NCBI RefSeq assembly: GCF_030272615.1
Contig: NC_081405.1
Location: 611,191,065-611,255,064 of the forward strand
DNA length: 64,000 bases
From: Cryptomeria japonica
Lineage: Eukaryota > Streptophyta > Pinopsida > Cupressales > Cupressaceae
Direction: 5' to 3'
Part shown: piece after piece, positions 53,433-64,000 of the stretch
Numbering within the stretch: position 1 is the stretch's first letter
Layout of the letters: each line of letters starts with the position of its first letter
The notes under the pieces: generated by a model
What the model was told of the DNA's origin: nothing
The model's input: the letters and a program-made list of their open reading frames with translations, nothing else
The model's database searches: none
Made by a program: the position numbers and the translations under genes

Positions 53433-53804
53433 TTTTGCAAGGTGTGCACCCTTGGTCTCCTTGTGTTGTGCAGTGCAATGCTCAGGTTTATAACATAGCT
53501 TAACAGCCTCCTATGGATTCTATAAGTCTAGTGGTTGTATCAAACATTAATGTGTCAATCTTTTGGTGCAATGGCAACCACACTTGTAACAAGTGGTATC
53601 AGAGCTTGGTCATAGGTTCAAACCCCTCACTTGTGCTAGGGGGATTGTTGCAAGGTGTGCACCCTTGGTCTCCTTGTGTTGTGCAACACAACACTCAAGT
53701 TTATGAAATGGCTTAACCACCTCCTATGAATTCTATAAGTCTAGTGGTTGCATTGGGCATTAACAGGTTGATCTTTTGGTGCAACAACAACTACACTTGT
53801 AACA
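53433..53804 (+). mobile_element. TRIM element, 372 bp
   Basis: Terminal-repeat retrotransposon in miniature. LTRs of 159 bp each: 53433-53591 (starts TTTTGCAAGGTGTGC) and 53646-53804 (starts TGTTGCAAGGTGTGC); both end CACTTGTAACA. The 54 bp interior has a PBS, TGGTATCAGAGCTTGG at 53594, complementary to initiator tRNA-Met, and a purine-rich AGGGGGAT just before the 3' LTR. Flanks GTCAT (53428-53432) and ATCAT (53805-53809) are a 5 bp duplication with one mismatch. No coding capacity. Confidence 0.92.
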
Positions 53805-56306
53805 ATCATATGGTGTAATTAGGGGTCTTTTGGGGTCCTAATGGGTCTGTACATGTGTTAGAACACCATATGACCCCTTAGGACACCATACAACCCCTTA
53901 GGATATCAAATTCTCCTAAAGGGTCATCTGGTGTGCTAAGGGATCATATGGTATCGTTAGGGGTCTTGTTGAATCCTAATGGTGCCACACATGAGTTACA
54001 ACACCATATGACCCCTTAGGACATCATATGTTCCTAAGGGGTCATGTGGCACATGCTAAGGGGTCACATGGGGTTCTAATTGTGCCACTCATATGTTACA
54101 ACACCATATGGCCCCTTAGGATATCGTACATGGTCCTAAGGTTAGTTAGTATGCAAGAGTTTCTTAGCAAAAGGTTCTTATTTATTTATCATTTAGGTTA
54201 GTTAGTTTAATTTCTAATTAATTTAGATTGTTTATTTTTTATTTATTTTTTGTTAGTTGGTTAGTTTTGGGTGTTTTTTTGTGTGATTAGTGTGAGTAGT
54301 GTGTCAATTGGTTTTCTAGTCCTTTTGGTATTGTGCAGGTTTCTCATCATTTGTCGAAGATCATGATTAGAAAAACTACTAATGATGTTTGATGCAGGAC
54401 GCATGTCGAAGAATTTGTGATTTAAAACAGATTTTCTAATTTTTAGATTAGATCACACTTCAATTGGTGCTCTAAAATTGAACCAGTGTCTTTCATGTTT
54501 TCAGCATTAGGATCTTTTGTGTTTATCTTTAGAGGGTTTGCCTCCCGAAAAGCCCTTAAGGCTCGATGAGAAGGAACAACCCAAGTGGCAACATGCTAAA
54601 GCTAATCTCTTCCAAGCCACTATAATCAAACATGTTTGTGATGAAAGTTGTAAGAAATGAGTGTTGATTAGGTCCTCCTGATCGCATGTCTCCCTATAAA
54701 CCCTTTAGAGCGCAACCTCTATAGGTTGGGAGCCTTCCTTAATGGAGCATAGGCCACTAAATGGATGCCCTTACTAGACATCTTTTATATTAGAAGCCAA
54801 AAAACTTCTAGTTGTTGGTGCAAGAGGTCGGACCTTTGAAGCAGCTCACATTCTTACAATTCTTAGTAGAGAGACAAAGTTCACCATGGGGAGTTTTCAT
54901 GGGGACCAGTGCTTGGCTACCCTAGAGAAGTGAGTGCCAAGGGTGGAGCCAGTGGGGTCAAGAATCTAAGTATCCGCTCTAAATTGCGTATCTTGGGGTA
55001 ACCCCCAAGTGATATTCAACAAATATTGTCTTGGCCAGCCTTAGGATTGTGCTTGAATGTGTTTTTATTACAAAAATGAAACAAAACATTTTGTTTGCCG
55101 TGTTTTCTAAGTGTGTACAAATAAAACAAAAACATTTCATATTCAACACCACACTTTAAATTGAAACACTTTACAAAAACCTTGGTCTCAACTTTCAAGT
55201 ATCCATCCACATTGTAAAACAAAAACATTGCAAAACAACATTGTTTTTGAAACATTGAACCTGTGTTCTCAAAACAATCATTTCAAATCTCTTGAGACAT
55301 CACTTTTTTTTATTTCTGATTTTTTAGGTCCTCATATAGTCACATCCTTCTAGCTTGCCATACCTTTTAGGTCCTTGCATAGTCTTCACCTAGTTGCACA
55401 TTTCATCTTTGCATATCTCATTTAATTATACCTAGTGCTTTCATACCACCCTTAGATCAAACCTTTGCATACCACCATTAGGTTGTACCCTTGCATCATC
55501 CCCTTAGATCATACCCATAATCTTTGCACAACCTTATGTCATTCCTTTAGGATATAACCTTAAACCTTGCATAAGTGTCTTAGGTCATTTCATCATTGGT
55601 CCTAACATTTAATTATTATTTGCATATCAAAATCAAAAAAAAAATCAAAAATCCAAAAAAAACTCAAAAACATTGTTTGCACTTAGGATTTCTTGTCTTA
55701 GGTCTAACATCAACTTTTGATCATCAATCCCCCTTAATCACTTGAGGTGCATCTTCCTTGGGTTAGGGAACCTATCAGTTTATTTGAGTTGGTATTCTTC
55801 TTGGAGTTCATCATCTCCTATCATAGAATTCCCCCTCTTTGATCACTTATCCTTGTGTCTATCCATCATAGCACAACTCAAACCTCACATTGCAAATATT
55901 TTCAGACCTAGAGTATCCTTAGTCCTTGTATCAAACATCCTCATATCCCATTTATGGTTTAGTTGCACATCACTTTCCTATCATATAGATCATCTTTTGC
56001 ATCAATCATTTAGCACATTCCCATGTAAATCATATCACATATTTTTCACCTTAATCTTTGCATTGATCCTTAGTTGCATCCTAATCTCACTCATATCATA
56101 CAGTTGAGTCTATATTTTTGTAGGATTTGCATTCCATCTAGAGTCTCATACATTGTCCTAGGTCAAAGATCAGAACTATCATAAATCTCCATGGCTACCT
56201 TAGCCCTACAAACATATTACATTCAAGTCCAACAAAAATATTCAATGGCCCCTCTTGAGATACAATTTCATAATATCAGGAACAAAAAACTTCCAAGAAT
56301 TCTAAA

Positions 56307-56683
56307 ATGATTACACAAGGTGGAACAATAGTAATTCAAAATCAAAAGCTAAATTTTGAACAAGATCCCATGACTCCTTCACTAAGACAACAAGACATTT
56401 CTTCTAAGTATCCCCTAGATAGACACTTTAACCATTGGGGCAATCTATTGAGTCATCTTTGGAAGATATTCTTGAGAACAATCTTATCATATTACCTAAC
56501 AAGACCACATGGGGATGTGAATTTTTGAGTAATTATTGTTCATATAATAGACATAACAAACATAAGACTTCGGATTGCATGGAATTAAAACATAAGATTC
56601 AAGACCTCCTTGATAATGGTATCATTCAAATTGAAGATTCTAATAACTCATCTATAGAGAAACAAGGCACTACTCCTAAGTGA
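56307..56683 (+). pseudogene. Gypsy gag C-terminal fragment
   Basis: Two frames joined by a shift near 56.435 kb. The second reads SIESSLEDILENNLIILP, then CSYNRHNKHKTSDC and MELKHKIQDLLDNGII. The C-x-Y-(N/H)-R-x(3)-H-x-T-x(2)-C-x(2)-LK-x(2)-I-x-(D/E)-L pattern is that of plant Ty3/Gypsy gag just before the protease. The first His of the CxYH box is Asn here. Confidence 0.7.
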
Positions 56684-56912
56684 TTAAAATAATACACCTA
56701 TATCTAGCAAGGCTCCATATGTGTCCTCCATCTCTTCCATGATGCCTTCATCTCCTAAAACTTCTCAGCAACAATCTATACCATCTCCTTCAAATAATTA
56801 ACCTAATGGTGAAACTTCTCATGTTGACCCTCAAGGGCTATCAATAGTACAAATCCAAGATAATCTATTCTTTTATACAAATCCTTTATACAATTCATAT
56901 ATCTTAGATCCT

Positions 56913-57449
56913 ATGCTATCACGCACTCCAATTCCAATCATACCCACTCTAGAAGGTGCTATCCAAAATGATTCCCCATTATGCGAAAACATGAACACCT
57001 TCCAAGAATCGCATATCAAAATTACTACCCCTTCCTTAGAAGTGGCTCCATGTGAAGAGGATAATCTAGAAAATGAAGAAATGAGTTCTATCATAAATCA
57101 AGATCAAGACACCAAAACTCTCCAATCCCATCTAATGGTTGAAAAAGATCATACCTCCCTAGAATCCCATGATGATCTCATTGTACCTTTCTATTTCTTC
57201 CAAGATGATCCCCTTCCATCTCAAGAGAAAAGAATCCTTCCAAATCCCATTCCTAATCCACTTCCTAAGAAAGATCATGATGCCTCTTCCACCTTTTTAA
57301 ATGGTCCTATTCAAAATGAAGTGTCAAACACCCTTCCTACTCTATCAAATGGTCCTCTTCCATGTCAAGATCAAAGTATCCCTTTATTCCCTTGTCATAA
57401 TCCTATATTTTGTGCCAAAGGGCACAAATTCATCATCACTACTACTTAA
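56913..57449 (+). pseudogene. Pro/Ser-rich frame following Gypsy gag
   Basis: 178 codons rich in Pro, Ser, Asn and Asp (LPNPIPNPLPKKDHDASS), ending HKFIITTT. No domain. Probably the variable linker after gag, or non-coding sequence that happens to be open; composition argues for low constraint. Confidence 0.35.
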
Positions 57450-57499
57450 TGTCTAATTAATTTAGAAGGATTCTTATCAGTTTAGTGGCCTACTCTTGT

Positions 57500-57904
57500 G
57501 TACTGGTTATTACTGGCCTAAGCATATGGTGTCATTGACAATCATGTGGGGTCTTAATGGGGCCGCACATGTGTTAGAACATCATATGACCCCTTAGGAC
57601 AACATATGCTTTTAATGGGTCATATAGTGTGCTAAGGGATCCTATATGATGTCATGTGGGGTCTTAATGGGGCCGCACATGTGTTATAACATCATATGAC
57701 CCCTTAGGACATCATATTCTCTTAATGGGTCACATGGTTAATACTAGCCTAGTCATATGATGTCATTGATAGTCATGTGGGGTCTTAATGGGGCCGCACA
57801 TGTGTTATAACATCATATGACCCCTTAGGACATCATATGCTCTTAAAGGGTCATATGGTGTGCTAAGGGACCTTATATGATGTCATTACGGGCTATATGG
57901 GGTC

Positions 57905-57907
<3 letters not shown>
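57500..57907. repeat. GACCCC array, right part
   Basis: Two to three units of about 110-120 bp, each with GTGGGGTCTTAATGGGGCCG, CACATGTGTTATAACATCAT and GACCCCTTAGGACATC. Higher copy-to-copy similarity than in the left part. Ends at a (GA)n run. Confidence 0.8.

Positions 57908-57990
<83 letters not shown>
57908..57990. repeat. (GA)n microsatellite
   Basis: About 82 bp of uninterrupted GA. Confidence 0.97.
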
Positions 57991-57995
<5 letters not shown>

Positions 57996-58024
57996 AGAGG
58001 GTATGAATACAATATAATAAGATA

Positions 58025-58240
58025 TTGAGAGACAATATATATGCATATATTTTACATACATATATGTATACATACACATACAGATTTTATATACATATAC
58101 ATACATATTCTACTATTATATATATATATATATACATATTATACATGTACATATTATATATAAATATAAAAATATACATATATGTATACATACACATACA
58201 CATATTACAAACATACATACGTATTTCTATATATTAGAAT
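58025..58240. repeat. (TA)/(CATA) low-complexity tract
   Basis: ACATACATATATGTATACAT-type repeats. Open frames here are artefacts. Confidence 0.85.
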
Positions 58241-58930
58241 GTATGTATGTTAAAATAACCCTTGTTTACCTAAAATGTGTATGCGCTTTTGTCTCTACAA
58301 ACCCTGTATGGGCTATTACTTTAAAGAAACTCATACACATTTAGTGCATTTAGGCTTGTGAATAGGCTTGGATGTCAAGGCTAAGGGTTGGAAGTTTGAT
58401 TTTCCTACATTTCCCTCCTTTTTTATGTGTTTTGTTTTATCAAAAAAAATTTCTCAACTTTGTCATCATCAAGTTTACTCCTCATCAACTAGGTATTTCT
58501 AAAATTTCCACCATATTTTTACCCATCTTTTGAGATTTCTAACAATATATGTTATTTTTAAATTTGAACAACAATAACATATTATTATTTTACAATAAAG
58601 TTAAGTGTTATTACCCACAAAAATCTATCTAGAAAATAAAGATGCTCAAAAGATGAAAATATACTATCTAATGATGCCATATGATGTGAAGCTCTTGAAT
58701 CAAGAATCTACCTAGATGATTGATGTGTGGATGTAAAGAGTGCAGTGCCCTTTATCTTGTCTTCACTACATGACAAGATCATAAAGTGGTAGAAGAAGAT
58801 GTACTAGATGAAGGCAATTGATTATTGTGGATCTATAAAAGATGCGTCAACTGATCACTCTTATTTGTATAACATCTCATCATGTCCTATCTTAGTGTAA
58901 TATGAACACTTCTACTTATCATTCTTTGAT
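58241..58930. other. No gene seen
   Basis: Unique-looking AT-rich sequence downstream (minus sense) of the Copia gag remnant; nothing recognised. Confidence 0.35.
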
Positions 58931-59992
58931 GATGAACTCTTGGAAGAGGAAGAAGAATAAAATAAGCATGTGATCATGTGTCCTTGGGATGCTCATGTGA
59001 CTTGGAATTGTTGTGTACATATTTCTTGCCTTTACCATGTGAAGCCTTCTTATTTGTGGTGCCCTAAGAAGCAACAAGGAACTATGATTTGGAAGACATC
59101 AATCTACCCAACTGAATCAATTTAATTTTCTCTTGTGTGAATTGAGAAAAAAACTCATCAAGGGAAGGCAAGGTGTAACAAGTACCAAGGGCATCTTTGC
59201 TAGCTTAAACTATATAAGAAAAAAAAAATTAGGAAAAAGCTTGGCAAGGATAAAAAGAATCAACTTAGATTCCTCCTACTTAATTTTACACAACTTCAAC
59301 TATAATCTAAAAGAATTGATTTTGATGAAGAAATCTTACATGTTGTCAAAATCATTATGATTCAAGTCAATAAGCTCATTCTCCAACTAAAAAACCCCTC
59401 AATGCATCTCACTTCCCAAATAGGAGCTTAGATGTAGTCTAGATCTAACTGGGAATGGTGAAAGACTCAACATGAAAGATAATATTTGGAGTCATAGACA
59501 CACATAATGTCTCAAAAGCCTCATCACACCTATTGAACCACTTTCTCTTCTTAGCAACAACACGAGGGCTTCACCTAGTGAACCTAGGTTATAGCACATA
59601 CATTCATGGCATACTAAAGAATATCCCTATTTTTAAAAAATATTTCCCTAAACTCTTTTTTTGTCACCCCCTCCCAGTACACAATCTGAATTAAAAGCCC
59701 CCCTATTTTCACCAAATATTGTATTTTTTCTTCGCCTAAATTAAAAATCCCCCTATTTTCACTGATAGGATATATATTGCATCCTCATTTTTCGTATATT
59801 AAACCCCCCAATATGAATGCATGTGATATAATATTGCCTAGCCAATGAAGCCCCCATAAGCAACAACTTTAGGCTAAACTTCTATACCCATGGTCACTCT
59901 ATATAACCCTTAGTGCATTGGGTGAATCTCACTTTGTTTTTCCAACCGTGGTAGTTGAATGGAGTAAGGGGGTCTATATCATTTGGATCCAT
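58931..59992 (-). pseudogene. Copia gag remnant, separate lineage
   Basis: Starts MDPNDIDPLTPFNYHGWKNK at 59992, the gag N-terminus (…F.GxNYxxWK-like). After a non-coding insertion (about 59.58-59.88 kb, C-run rich) it continues as KKRKWFNRCDEAFETLC, TSKLLFGK, DALRGF, LNHNDFDNM, FFIKINSFRLQLK, KQEESKL-like residues, LPSLDEFFSQFTQEKIKLIQ, LGRLMSSKS and KASHGKGKKYVHNNSKSH, spread over three frames with many stops. This arrangement (LY/LFGKxxALRxxQLxNE, DFDNxQDFF, PSLDxFxxxLTQEQxKL) is that of Copia gag of a lineage unlike A and B. No zinc knuckle remains. Confidence 0.75.
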
Positions 59993-60100
59993 AAAAAAAT
60001 AGAAAAGAGTGTATAGAAATAGACTAATACAACAATATATATAATTCACATGTTTTTTAATAAGGAACCCAAGAAGGAAAAGATCGAGATATATGAGCAC

Positions 60101-61100
60101 CTAATAAATATTCTATATAAAAGAAATTGAGATATAAGAGATATAAAGAGGATACTCTAAGAGCTTGTGATGATGTATGGAATTCAAAAATGGTGTTTGA
60201 ATGTGCAAGATATGGCCTGGAAGTACAAAACTAAAGGTTAACTTTGGTGGCCTAATATAAAAAATCGGTATAGAACTCAATCAAACCAACTAGAGAATTA
60301 CATCAGTGCCAGAAGTATCTATTTTATGACATATTGTTTGCCCAATTTTTACTTTGTATGACAATGTAATGAACATCAAACCAATTGCATCTCAATTAGG
60401 GCTTGGAAGGCTTGAAGGGTTCCCAAAAATTAAAATTTTCTAAAATATAAAATTTTCAAAAATAAGAACTTTCCTAAATTAGTAAGTTTCCAAAAATAAA
60501 AAACTTTCCAAAAATATTTTTTCAAAAATAAAAACTTTCTTAAAATGAAAAATTTATAAAAATGGAAACGTTCCAAAAATAGATTTTTTTTTAAATGGAA
60601 ACTTTGTGAAAAATGATGCAAAGAACTCCTCAATCTCTAATTTTAAAAAATTGGAGGCAATTTTAGGGTTCTTCGACCTCCTAACCATGATGGTGACCTC
60701 TCTTATTCTCCAAATTGCCTATATTTTTTAGCTACCCCTAGAGTTTGCCTTAGTTTTTTTCCCTTAGCCAATTTGACTTGAATTTTCAACTACTCAGACT
60801 ATGATTAAATAACAATAAATATTAGGGTTTTTCAATGCTATTGATGTGATGCCAACCTCCATTTTATCCCAAAGTGCACAAAAAATTCACCTCAAGTTGG
60901 ATCCCTCAAGAATGTGAATAGGAACTTGACAGATCTAACTCCCTGATGCCATGTAGAATTTGATGATTAACTAGAGGAGCCAATAATTATCTGCAAGAAA
61001 AACATCTCTCACATAAAAGATATCAAGAAAAGATTGTATGCTTTATAACAACCAAAGAATTCTACATTGTTGCATAAATAATGATTGGAGATACAATCAG
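60101..61100. other. No gene; short-repeat patch at 60420-60610
   Basis: 60420-60610 has about eight imperfect repeats of CCAAAAATAAAAACTTT. The rest is unremarkable AT-rich sequence, with no coding signal. Confidence 0.45.
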
Positions 61101-61130
61101 AATGAATCTTTATAATGGACGAATGAAACC

Positions 61131-61972
61131 GTGATGCTAAAATTAAGAGCCAACCACTGTTGGTGGCATTTCATGGGAAAATTAAGAATATTTGGCCCCT
61201 TCCCATTAGTGCTGGATAAGTGGTTTTTGCAATGGCCTAAACTGGTAGGAAAGGCTATTTTTTCTGATTTGTTTAATGTCCTACCATCACTTCTGATTTG
61301 GGAAATTTGGAAAGAAAGGAATCATAAAATCTTCTAGGGTAAAGAGATGAGCTTAATGTCTCTTTGTGGGAAAGTTGAGATCCACCTGATTGAGCTATGG
61401 AATGAGGCTGCTCAATCCAAATCATTAAAGAAGAATTTGTACATAGACTGGGATTGTAAGATTAAGCTGTCTCTTCTAAATCTACTCATTCCACAGCTTT
61501 TTGGCCTAGGAACCCCTATGGATTAGGTCAATCCAAGAGGGGGGTGAAATGGGATGTGCCAGATCTTGGGTGGAGAAAGGTAAACTTTGATGGTGCTTCT
61601 GCAGGAAATCCGGGTCAAAGTGGTATTAGTTGTATTTTGAGGGACTCCGATGGTTTTTGTATAAAAGAAATCTCAGAAAAGATTGGAGTTGCTACTAACA
61701 ATGAAGTTGAATTCAGAGCAGCTTTAAGAGGTCTTCAGTTAGGGAACGAGCTTGGGGTGCAGAGAATTCATCTGGAGGGAGACTCATTAAATGTGGTTAA
61801 TGCAAGTTGTTGTAATAACATCCCTAGTTAGCACCGTAACCAGTGGCTTCAACCAATTCTGGTGTTGTTAGGTACCTTTGGTAAATTTCAAGTTAGCCAC
61901 ATCTATAGGGAAGGTAATGGAGAGGCTAATAGACTCTCTAAATTGGCAATAGCCATTAGTGACCCCCCCTGA
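61131..61972 (+). pseudogene. LINE zf-RVT end and RNase H
   Basis: WFLQWPKLVGKAIFSDLF and LLIWEIWKERNHKIF correspond to the tail of the LINE zf-RVT module and match the split LINE at 39.5/46.3 kb in layout. After two stops comes RNase H: WRKVNFDGASAGNPGQSG (first Asp), NNEVEFRAALRGLQL (Glu), HLEGDSLNVVN (Asp), then, past a TAG at about 61828, VSHIYREGNGEANRLSKLA, where the last acidic residue of the ANxxAD box is lost. Stop TGA at 61970-61972. Confidence 0.85.
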
Positions 61973-62690
61973 TCTTCCACCAGTGTTATGGCATGCATAT
62001 CCTACCAAGCAATGATGGTTTCCTATTGATTTTTTTGAGAATGGCTTCTAACAATTGTGTGCTCCTTATAGATGATGGTTCTCGGTTGGGCTGGTTGGTG
62101 ACGTATTATTACCTCCACTGGTTGACATGGTATCCTCACTATCTCATTGAGGGAGGTTCTCTCTAGTTGGGTCTCTTGTCAGTTGCACTCTTCTCTCTTC
62201 TTCTGATTAAGTTTCTCTCTATATTAATCATCGGTTGTGGTGCAAACTAGTCCATTTCTTCCCAGTTGTCACTTTACTCCTTCTCAACCTAATGGGTGTG
62301 GTTTCCAGTAGATAGGCCGACTGACTGACTTGATATCCTTTTAAGGTTTCTTCTTGTCACTAAGATGTGGCACATTGTCATCAGCTTTGATCTGTACCGC
62401 TTTGGGCCCTATGGCAATTGGATATAAGTGTACTTTAATTAATATCTAGTTACGACTAGATCCTTTCAATATTTCATTATAATCACTTGATGGTTAAAGT
62501 CAGTCGACATTAAGTTGAGGAGGTTTGGCTTAGATGTTGTTTGGACACTAGCATTTGACACATGTGTGTATTCAATTGGCATGAACTACTTGCAGGGTGT
62601 TGTATTCTCTAGTTTGATGTCTTTCTATTTAACAATGAAATGCCCTCTTTTTTCCATCAAATAGTTGCTTTCTTTTCTTGGTGACTTGCT
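61973..62690 (+). other. LINE interval between RNase H and downstream ORF
   Basis: TC- and TTG-rich sequence with no credible ORF; assumed part of the LINE because coding remnants lie on both sides. Confidence 0.35.
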
Positions 62691-63432
62691 ATGAAGATCC
62701 CAATTCTCCTTGAAGCTACTTGTCGTCGGATGGCTTTCCTGGGTGAAATCATGGACAAATGTCTATAGGAGGTCCTCTTCTCTCGACATCCTCTTATTCT
62801 CCACAACCTTAAGAGGATTCTAGGAAATGAATTCCATATGGCTTATCACAGGTATAGAGCCAATGTTGATATCCTGACGTTTTTCTTTGCAATGGTATTA
62901 TACATGGGTACTAGCAAGAAGAGAGAAAAATTGTTAACTCAAATGATGTTTAAACATTGCCTTTTGGGGGAGATTTATGTTGTATTGGGTAATATTGATG
63001 CCAATCTACAAATTCCGCTTCCCTAAAATTACTATATGACCTTAGGCAACAGGGTGGAGGTTGGAAGCTTGTGATTGTTAACTCCCTGGACTTTGATACT
63101 CTTCAAGCAACCTGGCCTGTCATTACCAGGAACATTGAATTCCTTCTTAAAGTGTCTGGCATCCAAAATGGCTTCATGTCGGAATGAAGGGAATAATTTC
63201 TTCATGATGAAGAGCTAGTGAGTGCTGATGATTTTGGGATTTTGGAGAATGGAGACTTGGTGATTGGTAATGACTGGGGGTTTGGGCTTGGTGAGGAGTG
63301 GTTCCCAAATGACTATTGACTCCTTAGGGAGAAGGTAGAATTGGTAGCTCACTCAAACTATGGCATCGAATGCCCTATTGTCCTGGATATGGCTCATGCT
63401 CTTGTGGATAGTGCTTCTGAAGACTCCCTTTA
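62691..63432 (+). pseudogene. Unrecognised ORF downstream of LINE RNase H
   Basis: From MKIPILLEATCRRMAFLGEI (62691) the frame gives LHNLKRILGNEFHMAYHRYR, FFFAMVLYMGTSKKREKLL, ends at a stop near 63026, then continues in another frame as GGGWKLVIVNSLDFDTLQ, TWPVITRNIEFLLKVSG, ILENGDLVIGNDWGFGLGEE and NYGIECPIVLDMAHALVDS, ending in TAA at 63430-63432. About 245 codons with four or five breaks. Composition and length argue for a real former protein, which I cannot name. Confidence 0.4.
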
Positions 63433-63714
63433 ACTCTAATTGTCATTGTTCTCTCTAGCTTCTCTGAAATTGTTATTGTCTATTTTGTTTTAAAGCCTCT
63501 ATTATCTACCTTTGTGAGGTTGGTATCTGATGTCTTGTACTCATCCAACCTTCATTGTTGGCTTTTCTTTGTTTAAGGAATAGACCTAAGGTAGGGTGTT
63601 TTCTTCCTGGTTCTTTCCCCCTACCTCTCTCACTGAATCAGGCCTTGTATTCTCTTTTTTGATTAATACAAGGGTGCTACCCCTCTGCAACTATTTACTT
63701 ATTTAAAAAAAAAA

Positions 63715-64000
63715 TGCTAAATGAAGAGAACTAAAGCAATGCAAAGTAAGGGCTAAATTAAGCTCAACTACATCTAGAACTAATGTTAGAAAAGAAAACT
63801 CTAGATAATGAAAAGTACCTAAGTTTAGCCCCCTTTAAGATTAACTTAGGGATAAGCTAAAGAAATAATATAAATGTATGAATCAATGGTTGTAAGAAAT
63901 TAGGCCTAATTAGGTAATCATGTACAAACCAATAGAAAGCAAAGTAGATAACACCAATGAGGTCTCTCTAAATGGAGAAAAACTACATGGGAAAAAATTC
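63715..64000. other. No gene seen
   Basis: AT-rich flank after the LINE poly(A); nothing recognised. Confidence 0.4.

Larger units (their letters stand above)
51869..54139. repeat. Second GACCCCTTAGG array
   Basis: Dense repeats of ACACCATATGACCCCTTAGG and the complement CCTAAGGGGTCATATGGTG, with GTGTTA-type half palindromes (CACACATGTGTTAGAACA). Shares the CCTAAGGGGTC core with the 19-21 kb array, but the flanking bases differ (ACACCATATG rather than ACCACATATG) and the palindromes are less complete. Interrupted by a solo LTR (52118-52570) and a TRIM (53433-53804), and split by the Gypsy fragment at 54140; it resumes at about 57500. Confidence 0.85.
54140..57499 (+). mobile_element. Truncated Gypsy-like retrotransposon
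   Basis: Interrupts the GACCCC array. 54460-55030 matches the inverted fragment at 36560-37195 and looks like LTR or leader sequence; 55030-56290 is AT-rich and uncoding, with CCTTAG/CTTTGCAT short repeats; 56300-56690 encodes a gag piece, 56700-57449 a Pro/Ser-rich frame. No RT or integrase is present and no LTR pair is visible, so borders are set only by where the array stops and resumes. Confidence 0.55.
61100..63714 (+). mobile_element. 5'-truncated LINE with poly(A) tail
   Basis: Contains the end of the zf-RVT region, RNase H, a further decayed ORF and an A-run at 63705-63714 after GCAACTATTTACTTATTT. The 5' end is not sharp; the coding similarity begins near 61131. A target duplication was not identified. 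Confidence 0.75.

Noticed and set aside
53594-53609. TGGTATCAGAGCTTGG as part of a tRNA gene
   Set aside because: It is the primer-binding site complementary to the 3' end of initiator tRNA-Met; no cloverleaf surrounds it. The same holds for 9798-9810, 11307, 24311 and 45343.
58931-59992. Host gene exon set on the minus strand
   Set aside because: Motif order matches Copia gag, and the many stops in all frames fit a retroelement remnant.

Overview
The window looks like intergenic DNA from a large plant nuclear genome, most likely a gymnosperm. It holds only transposable elements and their decayed genes, stacked inside one another. Copia elements carry LTRs of about 0.8-1.3 kb, and most ORFs are broken by TAG/TAA/TGA codons. 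AT-rich spacers and long (TA)n and (GA)n tracts separate them. I found no intact host gene, rRNA, tRNA or CRISPR array. The gymnosperm assignment is an inference from this style and from ORF types I associate with conifers.

Layout. 1-2.0 kb: tail of a coiled-coil retroelement-type ORF. 2.0-17.6 kb: minus-strand Copia element A, with a 2.24 kb solo LTR inserted between its RT and RNase H parts, and with a 6.53 kb plus-strand element C inserted in its 5' LTR (target duplication AATTC). 17.6-18.3 kb: a fragment of another repeat-type ORF. 18.35-38.09 kb: a candidate large DNA transposon X with GGGGGTTCRA-type inverted ends, palindromic subterminal arrays and two convergent spliced genes, orfA (+) and transposase-like orfB (-); orfA is split by a complete 6.77 kb Copia element B (target duplication CACTC). 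38.3-46.65 kb: a minus-strand LINE remnant split by a 6.73 kb element D, which is a second member of the element C family. 48.3-50.2 kb: a diverged second copy of orfB. 51.9-57.9 kb: another array built on the GACCCCTTAGG motif, carrying a solo LTR (target duplication GACCC), a 372 bp TRIM and a truncated Gypsy element. 58.9-60.0 kb: a Copia gag pseudogene. 61.1-63.7 kb: a 5'-truncated LINE with RNase H, an extra downstream ORF and a poly(A) tail.

How the parts relate. Elements C and D have LTRs, a PBS and a polypurine tract and share two ORFs: ORF1 (coiled coil plus four CCHC knuckles) and a long ORF2 of unknown function. They lack protease, integrase and reverse transcriptase, and their LTR ends resemble those of Copia A and B, so they look like non-autonomous elements moved by Copia enzymes. 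In transposon X, orfB is the best candidate for the mobilising protein: its acidic motifs and intron positions recur in the copy at 48-50 kb. orfA has no recognised function.

Relative insertion order is readable from interruptions: Copia A is older than element C and the solo LTR; X is older than Copia B; the LINE is older than element D.
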